Part shown: piece by piece, positions 27,720 through 34,925 of the stretch
Position numbering within the stretch: position 1 is the first letter of the stretch
How the letters are laid out: every line of letters begins with the position of its first letter
Assembly: GCA_021083345.1 (NCBI GenBank)
Contig: JAJGRE010000002.1
Span: 620,001-684,000 of the forward strand
Origin: Calditrichales bacterium MX18-03
Lineage (GTDB): Bacteria > Bacillota > Clostridia > Lutisporales > Lutisporaceae
DNA length: 64,000 nucleotides
Direction: 5' to 3'
Notes under the pieces: model-generated
What the model was told of the DNA's origin: nothing
Database searches by the model: none
Seen by the model: only the letters and a program-made list of their open reading frames with translations
Made by a program: the position numbers and the translations under genes

Positions 27720-28126
27720 ACCCCATCCCCCTCTTCCACATATTTCACTTCTCTATAGTATATGCAGATTTGGGACATGTTATTACAATGACCCATTTTG
27801 CTTAAAATTGCATCATTCACAATAGATGACCCCCAGTAGCGTAGTATGTTACGTTACGTCTGAGTCAAAGAGCGACAGCTGTTTGACCCTTTTCTCAATC
27901 TTTTGCCTCCTACCTCATGCTACAGTTAAGCTTATATTAGCTTAACGTCAGCAGATAAACGGTGTGCCGTTTATCCCATTTTGCTTATAATTGCTTCAAT
28001 TTTAAGCAAAATGAAACCGCCCCTTGAAGGAGGATGGAGGATGGAGGGCTTTCCTTCGGAGCGGTTTTTTTATTATGTTATGTGTTTTGTGTTTCCATTT
28101 TGCCTCTTGCCATTCGCTTTAGTGCA
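27720..28126. repeat. gene-free stretch with repeats and hairpins
   Basis: A 26-base direct repeat, starting CCCATTTTGCTTA, occurs at 27792-27817 and 27975-28000 with three mismatches; an inverted piece (TAAGCAAAATG) at 28003-28013 makes a dyad with 27977-27987. Hairpins are also present at about 27875-27900 (GTCAAAGAGC/GCTGTTTGAC), 27926-27948 (GTTAAGC/GCTTAAC) and 27956-27976 (GATAAACGG/CCGTTTATC). An imperfect hairpin ending in seven T on the plus strand lies at 28013-28072. No gene is visible. Confidence 0.5.
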
Positions 28127-28663
28127 TTACTTTACGCAGTCTGCACCTTTTAAGAGAGCTTCCTTGTTCAGCGGGATGACGCTGGCTTTCTTGTCCTTGA
28201 AGATCTCTGTGATGATTTCCATGATGGTGTCTTCCTTGGTGGCCTTTGAGGTAGCCAGATAGGCACCCAGCATGACCATGTTGGCAATTCTGCCGTTACC
28301 GAGTTCGTTGGCGATATCGTTAGCCGGCACATAGTATACTTTTATATCCTCTCTGGTTGCCTTTTTGTCTATCAAAGAACTATTGATGATTAGTGTTCCG
28401 CCGGGAACAACGTCTTTCTCAAACTTATCCAGGGACGGTCTGTTCATTACGATTGCTGCGGTGGCTTCCGTCACAACGGGTGCACCCACCGGATCCTCAG
28501 AGATAATAACGTTGCAGTTCGCTGTACCGCCGCGCATTTCAGGACCGTAAGAGGGCAGCCAAGATACGTTTTTGCCTTCCATCAGCGCTGCTTCCGCCAG
28601 TATTTTTCCCATAGCCATAACGCCTTGTCCGCCAAAGCCTGCCATTATAATTTCGTGTGTCAT
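28127..28663 (-). CDS. 2-oxoacid:ferredoxin oxidoreductase, gamma subunit
   Basis: 178 residues, the gamma domain of the POR/KOR/VOR family. Motifs GFGGQGVMAMGKILAEAA at the start and SYGPEMRGGTANC (about 40-53) are diagnostic. It completes the four-subunit enzyme encoded by 30709-28127; its start overlaps the last base of the beta gene, so translation is coupled. Last gene of the buk-ptb-buk-ATPase-vor operon. Confidence 0.93.
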   Translation of the reverse strand: MTHEIIMAGFGGQGVMAMGKILAEAALMEGKNVSWLPSYGPEMRGGTANCNVIISEDPVGAPVVTEATAAIVMNRPSLDKFEKDVVPGGTLIINSSLIDKKATREDIKVYYVPANDIANELGNGRIANMVMLGAYLATSKATKEDTIMEIITEIFKDKKASVIPLNKEALLKGADCVK

Positions 28664-29409
28664 TATCTCACCTCCTCAGGACTTCTGTAGTTTCCGAGCG
28701 GATAGTAGGGAATCATGTTTTCTTCAAGCCACTTCAGGGATTCCAAGGGTGTCTTGCCCCAGTTGGTCGGGCAGGTGGACAGCACTTCTACCAAAGTGAA
28801 GCCCTTGCCTGCCATCTGCGCCTGGAACGCTTTCTTGATAGCTTTCTTCGCCTGGATGATGTGCTTGACATCATGTACGGATACTCTCTCTACAAATACG
28901 GCCTTGGGAATGGTAGCCAGCATTTCGCTTACCCGGAGCGGCAAACCGGCATGGTTCTCATCTCTTCCCAGGGGTGCGGTAGTCGCTTTCTGTCCGACCA
29001 GGGTGGTCGGTGCCATTTGCCCTCCGGTCATGCCGTAAATGGCATTATTGACGAAGATAGTGGTGAACTTTTCGCCTCTCATGGCTGCATGCACGATTTC
29101 GGCAGCGCCAATGGAAGCCAGGTCGCCGTCGCCCTGATAAGTAAATACGGCGCTTTCGGGATGAACTCTCTTGATACCGGTCGCAACTGCCGGTGCTCTC
29201 CCGTGAGCCGCTTCCTGCATATCGCAGTTGAAGTAGTCATATGCAAATACGGCACAGCCTACCGGCGCAACACCGATTGCCTTATCCAGCAAATTAAGCT
29301 CTTCCATGACTTCAGCCACCAGCCTGTGGATGATGCCGTGGGTACAGCCGGGACAGTAGTGGAAGGTCTTATCGGTTAATCCCTTGGTTTTATCAAAAAT
29401 GACTGCCAT
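28663..29409 (-). CDS. 2-oxoacid:ferredoxin oxidoreductase, beta (TPP) subunit
   Basis: 248 residues. It carries the thiamine-diphosphate site: CPGCTHGII near residue 20, the GDGDLASIG Mg/TPP motif (about 93-101) and NNAIYGMTGGQ. It decarboxylates the 2-oxoacid and passes electrons through iron-sulfur clusters to ferredoxin, forming acyl-CoA. Start and stop share single bases with the neighbouring alpha and gamma genes. Substrate class is inferred as branched-chain 2-oxoacids from the linked ptb and buk genes; 2-oxoglutarate is the alternative. Confidence 0.93.
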   Translation of the reverse strand: MAVIFDKTKGLTDKTFHYCPGCTHGIIHRLVAEVMEELNLLDKAIGVAPVGCAVFAYDYFNCDMQEAAHGRAPAVATGIKRVHPESAVFTYQGDGDLASIGAAEIVHAAMRGEKFTTIFVNNAIYGMTGGQMAPTTLVGQKATTAPLGRDENHAGLPLRVSEMLATIPKAVFVERVSVHDVKHIIQAKKAIKKAFQAQMAGKGFTLVEVLSTCPTNWGKTPLESLKWLEENMIPYYPLGNYRSPEEVR

Positions 29410-30476
29410 TATTTTACACCCCCTAGGATCATCTTGGCTTGTTCGACGACAGCCTTCGGAGTCGGTACCATTCCGCCGGTCCTGCCGTAGAAGTGGACCG
29501 GTTTCTTACCGGCTGCCGCCAGTCTGACGTCCTCAACCATCTGGCCCATGCTCATTTCAACTGCCATGAAGGCTTTTACACTGTCCAGGCCGGCCGCTTC
29601 TTCAATCGCCTTATAGGGATAGGGCCAAAGTGTGATGGGCCTGATCATGCCGGCTTTGATGCCTTCCTTCTCAAGTGCACTGATGGCGTTCTTCACGATT
29701 CTGGCCGTTGTGCCGTAGGCTACAAATACGATTTCGGCACCATCCAGGTTATATTTCTCCACTCTTGTTTCATTATTCTCAATGGCTTTATATTTCTCAT
29801 ACAATCTGTGATTGTGCTTTTCACATTCTGCCGGATCGATGAAAAGGGAGTTGATGACATTGGTCTGTCTCTCGCCCTTTGTTCCGGTGGTTGCCCATGT
29901 TTTTTCAGGCAGAGGTCTCTTTTCTACCTCAGTGAACTCAACGGGCTCCATCATCTGACCGATCATACCGTCTCCCATGACCATGACAGGATTCCTGTAC
30001 TGGTCTGCCATATCAAATGCCTGCTGGACCAGATCAACTGCTTCCTGCACGGATGCGGGAGCCAGAACGATCAGTCTGTAGTCACCGTGTCCGCCGCCTT
30101 TGGTAGCCTGAAAATAATCGGATTGAGCCGGCTGGATGCCGCCAAGGCCTGGGCCTCCGCGTACGATATTGACGATAACGCAGGGCAGCTCCGCGCCTGC
30201 ACAATAGGTGATCCCTTCCTGCTTCAAGCTGATGCCTGGGCTGGAGGATGAAGTCATAACCCTGGCACCGGCGCCTGCCGCACCGTATACCATGTTGATG
30301 GCAGCTACTTCTGATTCAGCCTGCAGGAAGCATCCGTCAACCTGCGGCATTCTCAATGACATGTATTCAGGTATTTCATTCTGGGGTGTGATCGGATAGC
30401 CGAAGAAAAACCTGCAGCCGGCTTTAATGGCCGCTTCTGCGATGGCTTCATTGCCCTTCCATAATTCCTTAGCCAT
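29409..30476 (-). CDS. vorB: 2-oxoacid:ferredoxin oxidoreductase, alpha subunit (VorB-type)
   Basis: 355 residues, pyrimidine-binding and transketolase-C-like domains. Motifs: GCRFFFGYPITPQNEIPEY (about 18-36), the catalytic-site LQAESEVAAINMVYGA and MTSSSSPGISLKQEGITYC. It binds with the beta subunit to form the TPP site. The alpha-beta-gamma plus small ferredoxin layout, with buk and ptb, matches enzymes annotated as 3-methyl-2-oxobutanoate dehydrogenase VorB, though 2-oxoglutarate-type enzymes share the layout. Confidence 0.9.
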   Translation of the reverse strand: MAKELWKGNEAIAEAAIKAGCRFFFGYPITPQNEIPEYMSLRMPQVDGCFLQAESEVAAINMVYGAAGAGARVMTSSSSPGISLKQEGITYCAGAELPCVIVNIVRGGPGLGGIQPAQSDYFQATKGGGHGDYRLIVLAPASVQEAVDLVQQAFDMADQYRNPVMVMGDGMIGQMMEPVEFTEVEKRPLPEKTWATTGTKGERQTNVINSLFIDPAECEKHNHRLYEKYKAIENNETRVEKYNLDGAEIVFVAYGTTARIVKNAISALEKEGIKAGMIRPITLWPYPYKAIEEAAGLDSVKAFMAVEMSMGQMVEDVRLAAAGKKPVHFYGRTGGMVPTPKAVVEQAKMILGGVK

Positions 30477-30493
30477 TTATGCTTAACCTCCCT

Positions 30494-30709
30494 TTATTTC
30501 TCTTTTTCGATTTTGATGACTACATCGGGACAGATTCTCGCGCAGGATGCGCAGCCGATGCACTTGTCCATTTCCTTAACGGTTGCGGGGTGGTAACCCT
30601 TTACATTGATCCTGTCCTTGTCCATGACCACGATTTTCACCGGACATGCTGTGGTACAGAGCTCACAGCCCTTGCAGCGGTTTTCATCGAAAATAACCTT
30701 TGCCGCCAT
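30494..30709 (-). CDS. 2-oxoacid:ferredoxin oxidoreductase, delta (2x4Fe-4S) subunit
   Basis: 71 residues, bacterial-type ferredoxin with two CxxCxxCxxxCP motifs (CKGCELCTTACP near 12-23 and CIGCASCARICP near 49-60). It relays electrons from the TPP subunit to external ferredoxin. It lies 17 bases before the alpha gene and has a GGAGG site. Confidence 0.93.
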   Translation of the reverse strand: MAAKVIFDENRCKGCELCTTACPVKIVVMDKDRINVKGYHPATVKEMDKCIGCASCARICPDVVIKIEKEK

Positions 30710-30769
30710 TTTCTTACCTCCTTTAAATTAGATCATTTAATAAAACGATTTAATTGGTTCTCCTCCAAA

Positions 30770-31444
30770 TCAATCTTCCCAGGGTTTCTTCATGTGAATA
30801 TCTATGGGAAAAATCTCGCCCTGCATGCCCGCCGGCAGCAAGTCTGCAAATTTCCGCTCGGCTGCGATATACTTCACAGGCAGTCCGGTCATGGATGAGA
30901 CCTTTTCTGCCAGCTCCTGCCCTCTCACGATGTCTTCCAATCTTGTCTCGCTGCAGAGATGGGTGTTGTTGACAAGCGCCGTGACTTTCTGCCTGGAGCC
31001 GGTCTCGATGGCCCGCAGATACCGCACTGCTTCTTCCGGCGTGCTGGTCAGGTGCCTGTTGGCATTGATGACAAACAGCATATCGTAAGGTTCACGGTCA
31101 AAATATTCGTGGTAACGGCCCAGCGCCGTCGCGCCCACTTTGTCTCCTCCCACATCCAGAACCACTTCATAGGAGGTATCCTGCAGCACCGTGTAGATTT
31201 CCGGTGATAAGGCCGGAAGGTCTCCGGACAAGCCCTTGACCGAAGAGGAGATGACCCGGACGCCTTTGGCATTGAACTGAGGCTCCAGCTCCCTGGACCG
31301 GAAATATGGATTGACAATGTCCAGATCCACGATTGCCGTCTTTTTCCCTGCTTCCGCCAGCCGGAAGGTGTAGTTGACGGAGAACTCCGTTTTCCCGCTT
31401 CCGTAGTGGCCGGTCACGATCCTGACTCTCTTTTCGTTCAACAT
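30770..31444 (-). CDS. P-loop ATPase linked to the VOR operon
   Basis: 224 residues, MinD/CobQ-like P-loop fold. Walker A is GHYGSGKTEF (about 12-21); a second nucleotide motif is AIVDLDIVNPYFR (about 38-50); LDVGGDKVGA (about 95-104) resembles a switch region. I chose the ATG at 31444 because GAAGGATG sits six bases upstream, rather than the ATG at 31459. Similar proteins occur beside ferredoxin oxidoreductase genes, where a role in cluster assembly or enzyme activation might be suspected, but the function is unknown to me. Confidence 0.8.
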   Translation of the reverse strand: MLNEKRVRIVTGHYGSGKTEFSVNYTFRLAEAGKKTAIVDLDIVNPYFRSRELEPQFNAKGVRVISSSVKGLSGDLPALSPEIYTVLQDTSYEVVLDVGGDKVGATALGRYHEYFDREPYDMLFVINANRHLTSTPEEAVRYLRAIETGSRQKVTALVNNTHLCSETRLEDIVRGQELAEKVSSMTGLPVKYIAAERKFADLLPAGMQGEIFPIDIHMKKPWED

Positions 31445-31480
31445 GTTATCATCCTTCATTCAAGAAATGATCTTGCTTCC

Positions 31481-32563
31481 TTACATATATTCCTTGGCGT
31501 TTTCTTCCTTGCGCAGCACTCTCAGGCCGCCTTCCGTCAGTGCGATCATTTCGTCCTCACCCGGATAGACCCTGACATCACCGATGAACTCAACCCGTTC
31601 CCGGATCCAACCCATCAGCATCTTGTCATATGCCAGGCCGCCAGTCAGGCAGATCGCATCCACTTTTCCCTCCAGTACGGCTGCACAGGCTCCGATTTCC
31701 TTCGCTACCTGATAGGCCATGGCCTGGTATACCAGTTCGGCGTTCTTGTCCCCGTCTTCAATCATTTTCACGACTTCCCTGCCGTCATTGGTTCCCAGAT
31801 AGGCCACCAGACCGCCTTTCCCAACAACCTTTTTCTTCATCTCTTCCAGGGTATACTTCCCGGAGTAGCAGAGCTTCATCAGCCCGCCTACCGGGAGGCT
31901 TCCTGTTCTTTCCGGCGAGAAGGGACCCTCTCCGTCCAGCGCATTGTTGACATCCACCACTCTGCCGTCCTTATGGGCACCTACCGAGATGCCGCCGCCC
32001 ATATGAGCTATGATGAGGTTGAGCTCCTCATATTTCTTTCCCAGATCTGTGGCTGCCCTTCTGGCAACCGCTTTCTGGTTCAAGGCGTGGAATATGCTGA
32101 TGCGCTTGATTTCCGGCATACCGGAATACCTTGCGACTTCTTCCATTTCATCCACGACCACAGGGTCCACGATAAAGGCGGGAATGTTCAACTGTGACGC
32201 AATCTCATTGGCGATGATGGCGCCCAGGTTGGATGCATGCTGCCCCATGGGCGCGCTTTTCAGGTCCTCCAGCATCTTTACATTAACACTGTAGGTCCCG
32301 CCTTCCATGGGTTTCAGGAGACCGCCCCTGCCCACGACGGCGTTCAGCTTTGTGATGTTGATCCCGTTGGTGTTCAGTGTGTCCAGTATGACATTCTTCC
32401 TGAACTCATACTGGTCAATGATGGTGGCATAAGGCGCCAGCTCCTCGTTTGAATGCCGCAATGTCTGCTCCAGCACCGGCTTCTCGTTGTCGAAGATCGC
32501 GATTTTTGTGGATGTGGAGCCCGGGTTTATGATCAGCAGTCTGTAAACTTCCTGCATATACAC
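31481..32563 (-). CDS. buk: butyrate (branched-chain fatty acid) kinase, copy 1
   Basis: 360 residues, ASKHA-fold acyl kinase with [12 protein letters not shown] at the start, [17 protein letters not shown] (about 95) and [13 protein letters not shown] (about 195). It makes ATP and the free acid from acyl phosphate. It follows ptb by about 80 bases, which contain a small hairpin (GGAGTATT/AATACTCC, 32593-32613) without T run. A second kinase gene lies before ptb; the two proteins are clearly different in sequence. Confidence 0.95.
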   Translation of the reverse strand: MYMQEVYRLLIINPGSTSTKIAIFDNEKPVLEQTLRHSNEELAPYATIIDQYEFRKNVILDTLNTNGINITKLNAVVGRGGLLKPMEGGTYSVNVKMLEDLKSAPMGQHASNLGAIIANEIASQLNIPAFIVDPVVVDEMEEVARYSGMPEIKRISIFHALNQKAVARRAATDLGKKYEELNLIIAHMGGGISVGAHKDGRVVDVNNALDGEGPFSPERTGSLPVGGLMKLCYSGKYTLEEMKKKVVGKGGLVAYLGTNDGREVVKMIEDGDKNAELVYQAMAYQVAKEIGACAAVLEGKVDAICLTGGLAYDKMLMGWIRERVEFIGDVRVYPGEDEMIALTEGGLRVLRKEENAKEYM

Positions 32564-32643
32564 TTATTCCTCCTTAATCTTATTCACACGGGAGTATTTA
32601 TCGAATACTCCAAGTTTATAATGCAATAATCTTATTTATTGGA

Positions 32644-33546
32644 TTATAAACTTGCCATCAATACACCGATGGCAATGGAGTTCAGCTTCGCTTCATCGGA
32701 ATCCGCCCTGGAGGTCAGGACCACCGGCGCCTTTGCACCTACGATGATCCCGGCATTCTTGGCTCTTGCAAAGAATACCATGGACTTATACAGCAGATTT
32801 CCGGATTCGATATTGGGGACCATCAGGATATCGGCATGACCCGCTACCGGATGGCTGATGCCCTTGTGCTTTGCCGCTTCAACAGAAACCGCGTTATCCA
32901 GCGCAAAGGGTCCGCCCAGGGTACAGCCTTTGAGGCTGCCTTCCTCGTTCATTTTCACCAACTCTGCCGCATCCAGCGTTGCCTGCATCTTCGGGTTGAC
33001 CTTTTCGACAGCTGCCAGCACAGACACCATGGGGTTGTCATTCCCTAATGCATTTGCAACGGTCACTGCGTTCTCGATGATCTGTTTCTTCTGCTCCAGT
33101 GTCGGCGCGATGTTCATAGCGGCATCCGTTACGTAGAAAAGCCTGTCATAACCCGGAACATCAAAAACCGCAACATGGGACAGGACATTTCCCGTCCGGA
33201 GGCCGATGGTTTCATCCAGTACGGCTTTCAGTATCACAGAGGTGTCCACCAAGCCCTTCATGACCAGATGGGCCTTGCCGCCGGAGACCAGCTCCACCGC
33301 TTTGCGGCAGGCTGCTTCCTTATCCTTCTCGTCGATTATCTCAAACTTATCCAGACCAACACCGCATTGGGCCGCCGCCTTCTGGATCTCTTCCTTATCA
33401 CCGACAAGTATGGCATCCGCAATCTCAAGGTTCTTGGCTCCGTTAACTGCGGTTAAAACTTCTATATCTTGAGCGACAGCAACGGCAATGGTCTTGCGAC
33501 CTTTTTCCCTGGCTGCCTTCAATATTTCATTAAAAGCATGTATCAT
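32644..33546 (-). CDS. ptb: phosphate butyryltransferase
   Basis: 300 residues, phosphotransacetylase-like family. It exchanges CoA for phosphate on butyryl- or isobutyryl/isovaleryl-CoA, the step between the VOR reaction and the butyrate kinases. Typical segments are GLVDTSVILKAVLDETIGLR and CTLGGPFALDNAVS. The start overlaps nothing but follows the buk stop by one base, with its ribosome site inside the end of that gene, so translation is coupled. Confidence 0.95.
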   Translation of the reverse strand: MIHAFNEILKAAREKGRKTIAVAVAQDIEVLTAVNGAKNLEIADAILVGDKEEIQKAAAQCGVGLDKFEIIDEKDKEAACRKAVELVSGGKAHLVMKGLVDTSVILKAVLDETIGLRTGNVLSHVAVFDVPGYDRLFYVTDAAMNIAPTLEQKKQIIENAVTVANALGNDNPMVSVLAAVEKVNPKMQATLDAAELVKMNEEGSLKGCTLGGPFALDNAVSVEAAKHKGISHPVAGHADILMVPNIESGNLLYKSMVFFARAKNAGIIVGAKAPVVLTSRADSDEAKLNSIAIGVLMASL

Positions 33547-33547
33547 G

Positions 33548-34630
33548 CTATTTCACCTCTTCCTCATAGATCTTGGCTGCTTCCTCACCCTTCAGCACGC
33601 GCATCGCACCTTCTGCCAATGCCAGCATTTCGTCTTCACCGGCATATACCTTAACAGGTGCAATGAAATTGATTCTCCTGGATATTCTTTCACACAGTAT
33701 TTGGGAGTATGCAAGTCCACCGGTCAGCACGACTGCGTCAACCTTGCCCTTCAGCACGGTTGCCATGGAACCGATCTCCTTGGCGATCTGGTAAGCCATC
33801 GCTTCAAATACCTGATCTGCGTTCTTGTCTCCGCTTTCGATCATCTTGACCACATCTCTTGCATCATTGGTTCCCAGATATCCTACAAGGCCCGCTTTTC
33901 CAACAAACAGCTTTTTTAGCTCAGCCGGCGTGTATTTGCCGGAATAGCACCGCTTCATCACTTCGCCTACCGGCACGCCGCCGGCTCTCTCCGGTGAGAA
34001 GGGACCACCGTCGTTGGCATTGTTGACATCGACGATCTTGCCGCTCTTAAGCGGTGCAATAGAAATACCGCCGCCAAGATGCGCAACGATAAAATTCACT
34101 TCATCCAGACCTTTTCCCATATCCTTGGCTGCCCTTCTGCCCACCGCTTTGATGTTCAAAGCGTGCACCAGGGATTTGCGCGGCAGCTCCGGCATGCCGG
34201 AAATCCTTGCTATATCTTCAAACTCATCCACTGCAACCGGATCAACGATGTAAGCGTCAATGCCCTCGGCATCTGCTATGCCTTTTGCGATGATGCCTCC
34301 CAGGTTGGAAGCATGCTCTCCCTGAATGCCTACCCGGAGGTCTTCAATCATGACGCCGGTAACCTTGTATGTACCGCTGGGCATTGATTTCAGAAGGCCG
34401 CCTCTTCCCACAACCGCTGCAAGGCTGGCCGTTTCCACGCCGATTTCCTTCAGCCAGTCCTGAATCACCTGCTGACGGTATTCATACTGGTCGGTTATCT
34501 TTTCAAATTTGCTGATCTCTTCTGTGGAGTGACTCAGGTTTTTTTGCTGAACATTTTCTCCGTTTCGGAAAATAGCTACCTTGGTGGAGGTTGATCCCGG
34601 ATTGATCGCTAATATGTTTTCTCTAACCAC
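33548..34630 (-). CDS. buk: butyrate (branched-chain fatty acid) kinase, copy 2
   Basis: 360 residues, same fold and motifs as copy 1 ([41 protein letters not shown]). First gene of the operon, about 90 bases downstream of a sigma-54 promoter. The start codon is GTG in the reading MVRENILAINPG, with GAAGGAGCG upstream. Having two kinases on either side of one Ptb suggests different acyl preferences. Confidence 0.95.
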   Translation of the reverse strand: MVRENILAINPGSTSTKVAIFRNGENVQQKNLSHSTEEISKFEKITDQYEYRQQVIQDWLKEIGVETASLAAVVGRGGLLKSMPSGTYKVTGVMIEDLRVGIQGEHASNLGGIIAKGIADAEGIDAYIVDPVAVDEFEDIARISGMPELPRKSLVHALNIKAVGRRAAKDMGKGLDEVNFIVAHLGGGISIAPLKSGKIVDVNNANDGGPFSPERAGGVPVGEVMKRCYSGKYTPAELKKLFVGKAGLVGYLGTNDARDVVKMIESGDKNADQVFEAMAYQIAKEIGSMATVLKGKVDAVVLTGGLAYSQILCERISRRINFIAPVKVYAGEDEMLALAEGAMRVLKGEEAAKIYEEEVK

Positions 34631-34718
34631 GTTTCACCGCTCCTTCTTTCTTGAGTATGTAGCGCTTGTATAACTATTATGTTCATTTCATTTTTATTTA
34701 GATGATATCTTTTATTTA

Positions 34719-34734
34719 TGCAATTCGTGTGCCA
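34719..34734 (-). promoter_or_regulatory. sigma-54 promoter of the buk-ptb-buk-vor operon
   Basis: The minus strand reads TGGCACACGAATTGCA, a full match to the consensus TGGCAC-N5-TTGCW with 10 bases between GG and GC. It lies 89 bases before the first buk start. The perfect palindrome at 34865-34909, about 130-175 bases upstream, is a fitting activator site. In Bacillus subtilis the related bkd operon (ptb, buk and others) is also controlled by sigma-54 with the PAS-type activator BkdR. Confidence 0.92.
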
Positions 34735-34743
34735 TAAAGCAGC

Positions 34744-34803
34744 AAAAAAAAAAGCAACCTGCATCCCTTGTCGACAAAAGCCGCTATTGCCGGGCTGCAG
34801 GTT
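34744..34803 (-). terminator. intrinsic terminator of the ABC transporter operon
   Basis: AACCTGCAGCCC pairs with GGGATGCAGGTT (one mismatch) and is followed by ten T on the minus strand. It ends transcription from the genes at 34926-39961 and so isolates the sigma-54 promoter that begins ten bases further on. Confidence 0.85.
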
Positions 34804-34864
34804 AAAAATATTTTTTAACATCTCTCATTTTTTTGTAGTCCTGTCCGTTATTGCATTTTATTGC

Positions 34865-34909
34865 ATGCAACATTTTGCAAAATACCGATAGTTTTGCAAA
34901 ATGTTGCAT
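34865..34909. promoter_or_regulatory. perfect palindrome, probable sigma-54 activator site
   Basis: ATGCAACATTTTGCAAAA at 34865-34882 is mirrored exactly at 34892-34909 across a nine-base centre. Each arm is 18 bases. It has no T run and sits upstream of the sigma-54 promoter at 34719-34734 at a normal enhancer distance. The stretch also repeats TTGCATGCAA and TTGCA words. Most likely bound by a Fis-HTH activator such as the one encoded at 40099-41823. Confidence 0.75.
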
Positions 34910-34925
34910 AGTTTAGCCGCTCTGT

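Noticed and set aside
27720-28126. CRISPR-like array
   Set aside because: Only two direct copies plus one inverted piece, spaced about 180 bases apart; no regular repeat-spacer pattern.
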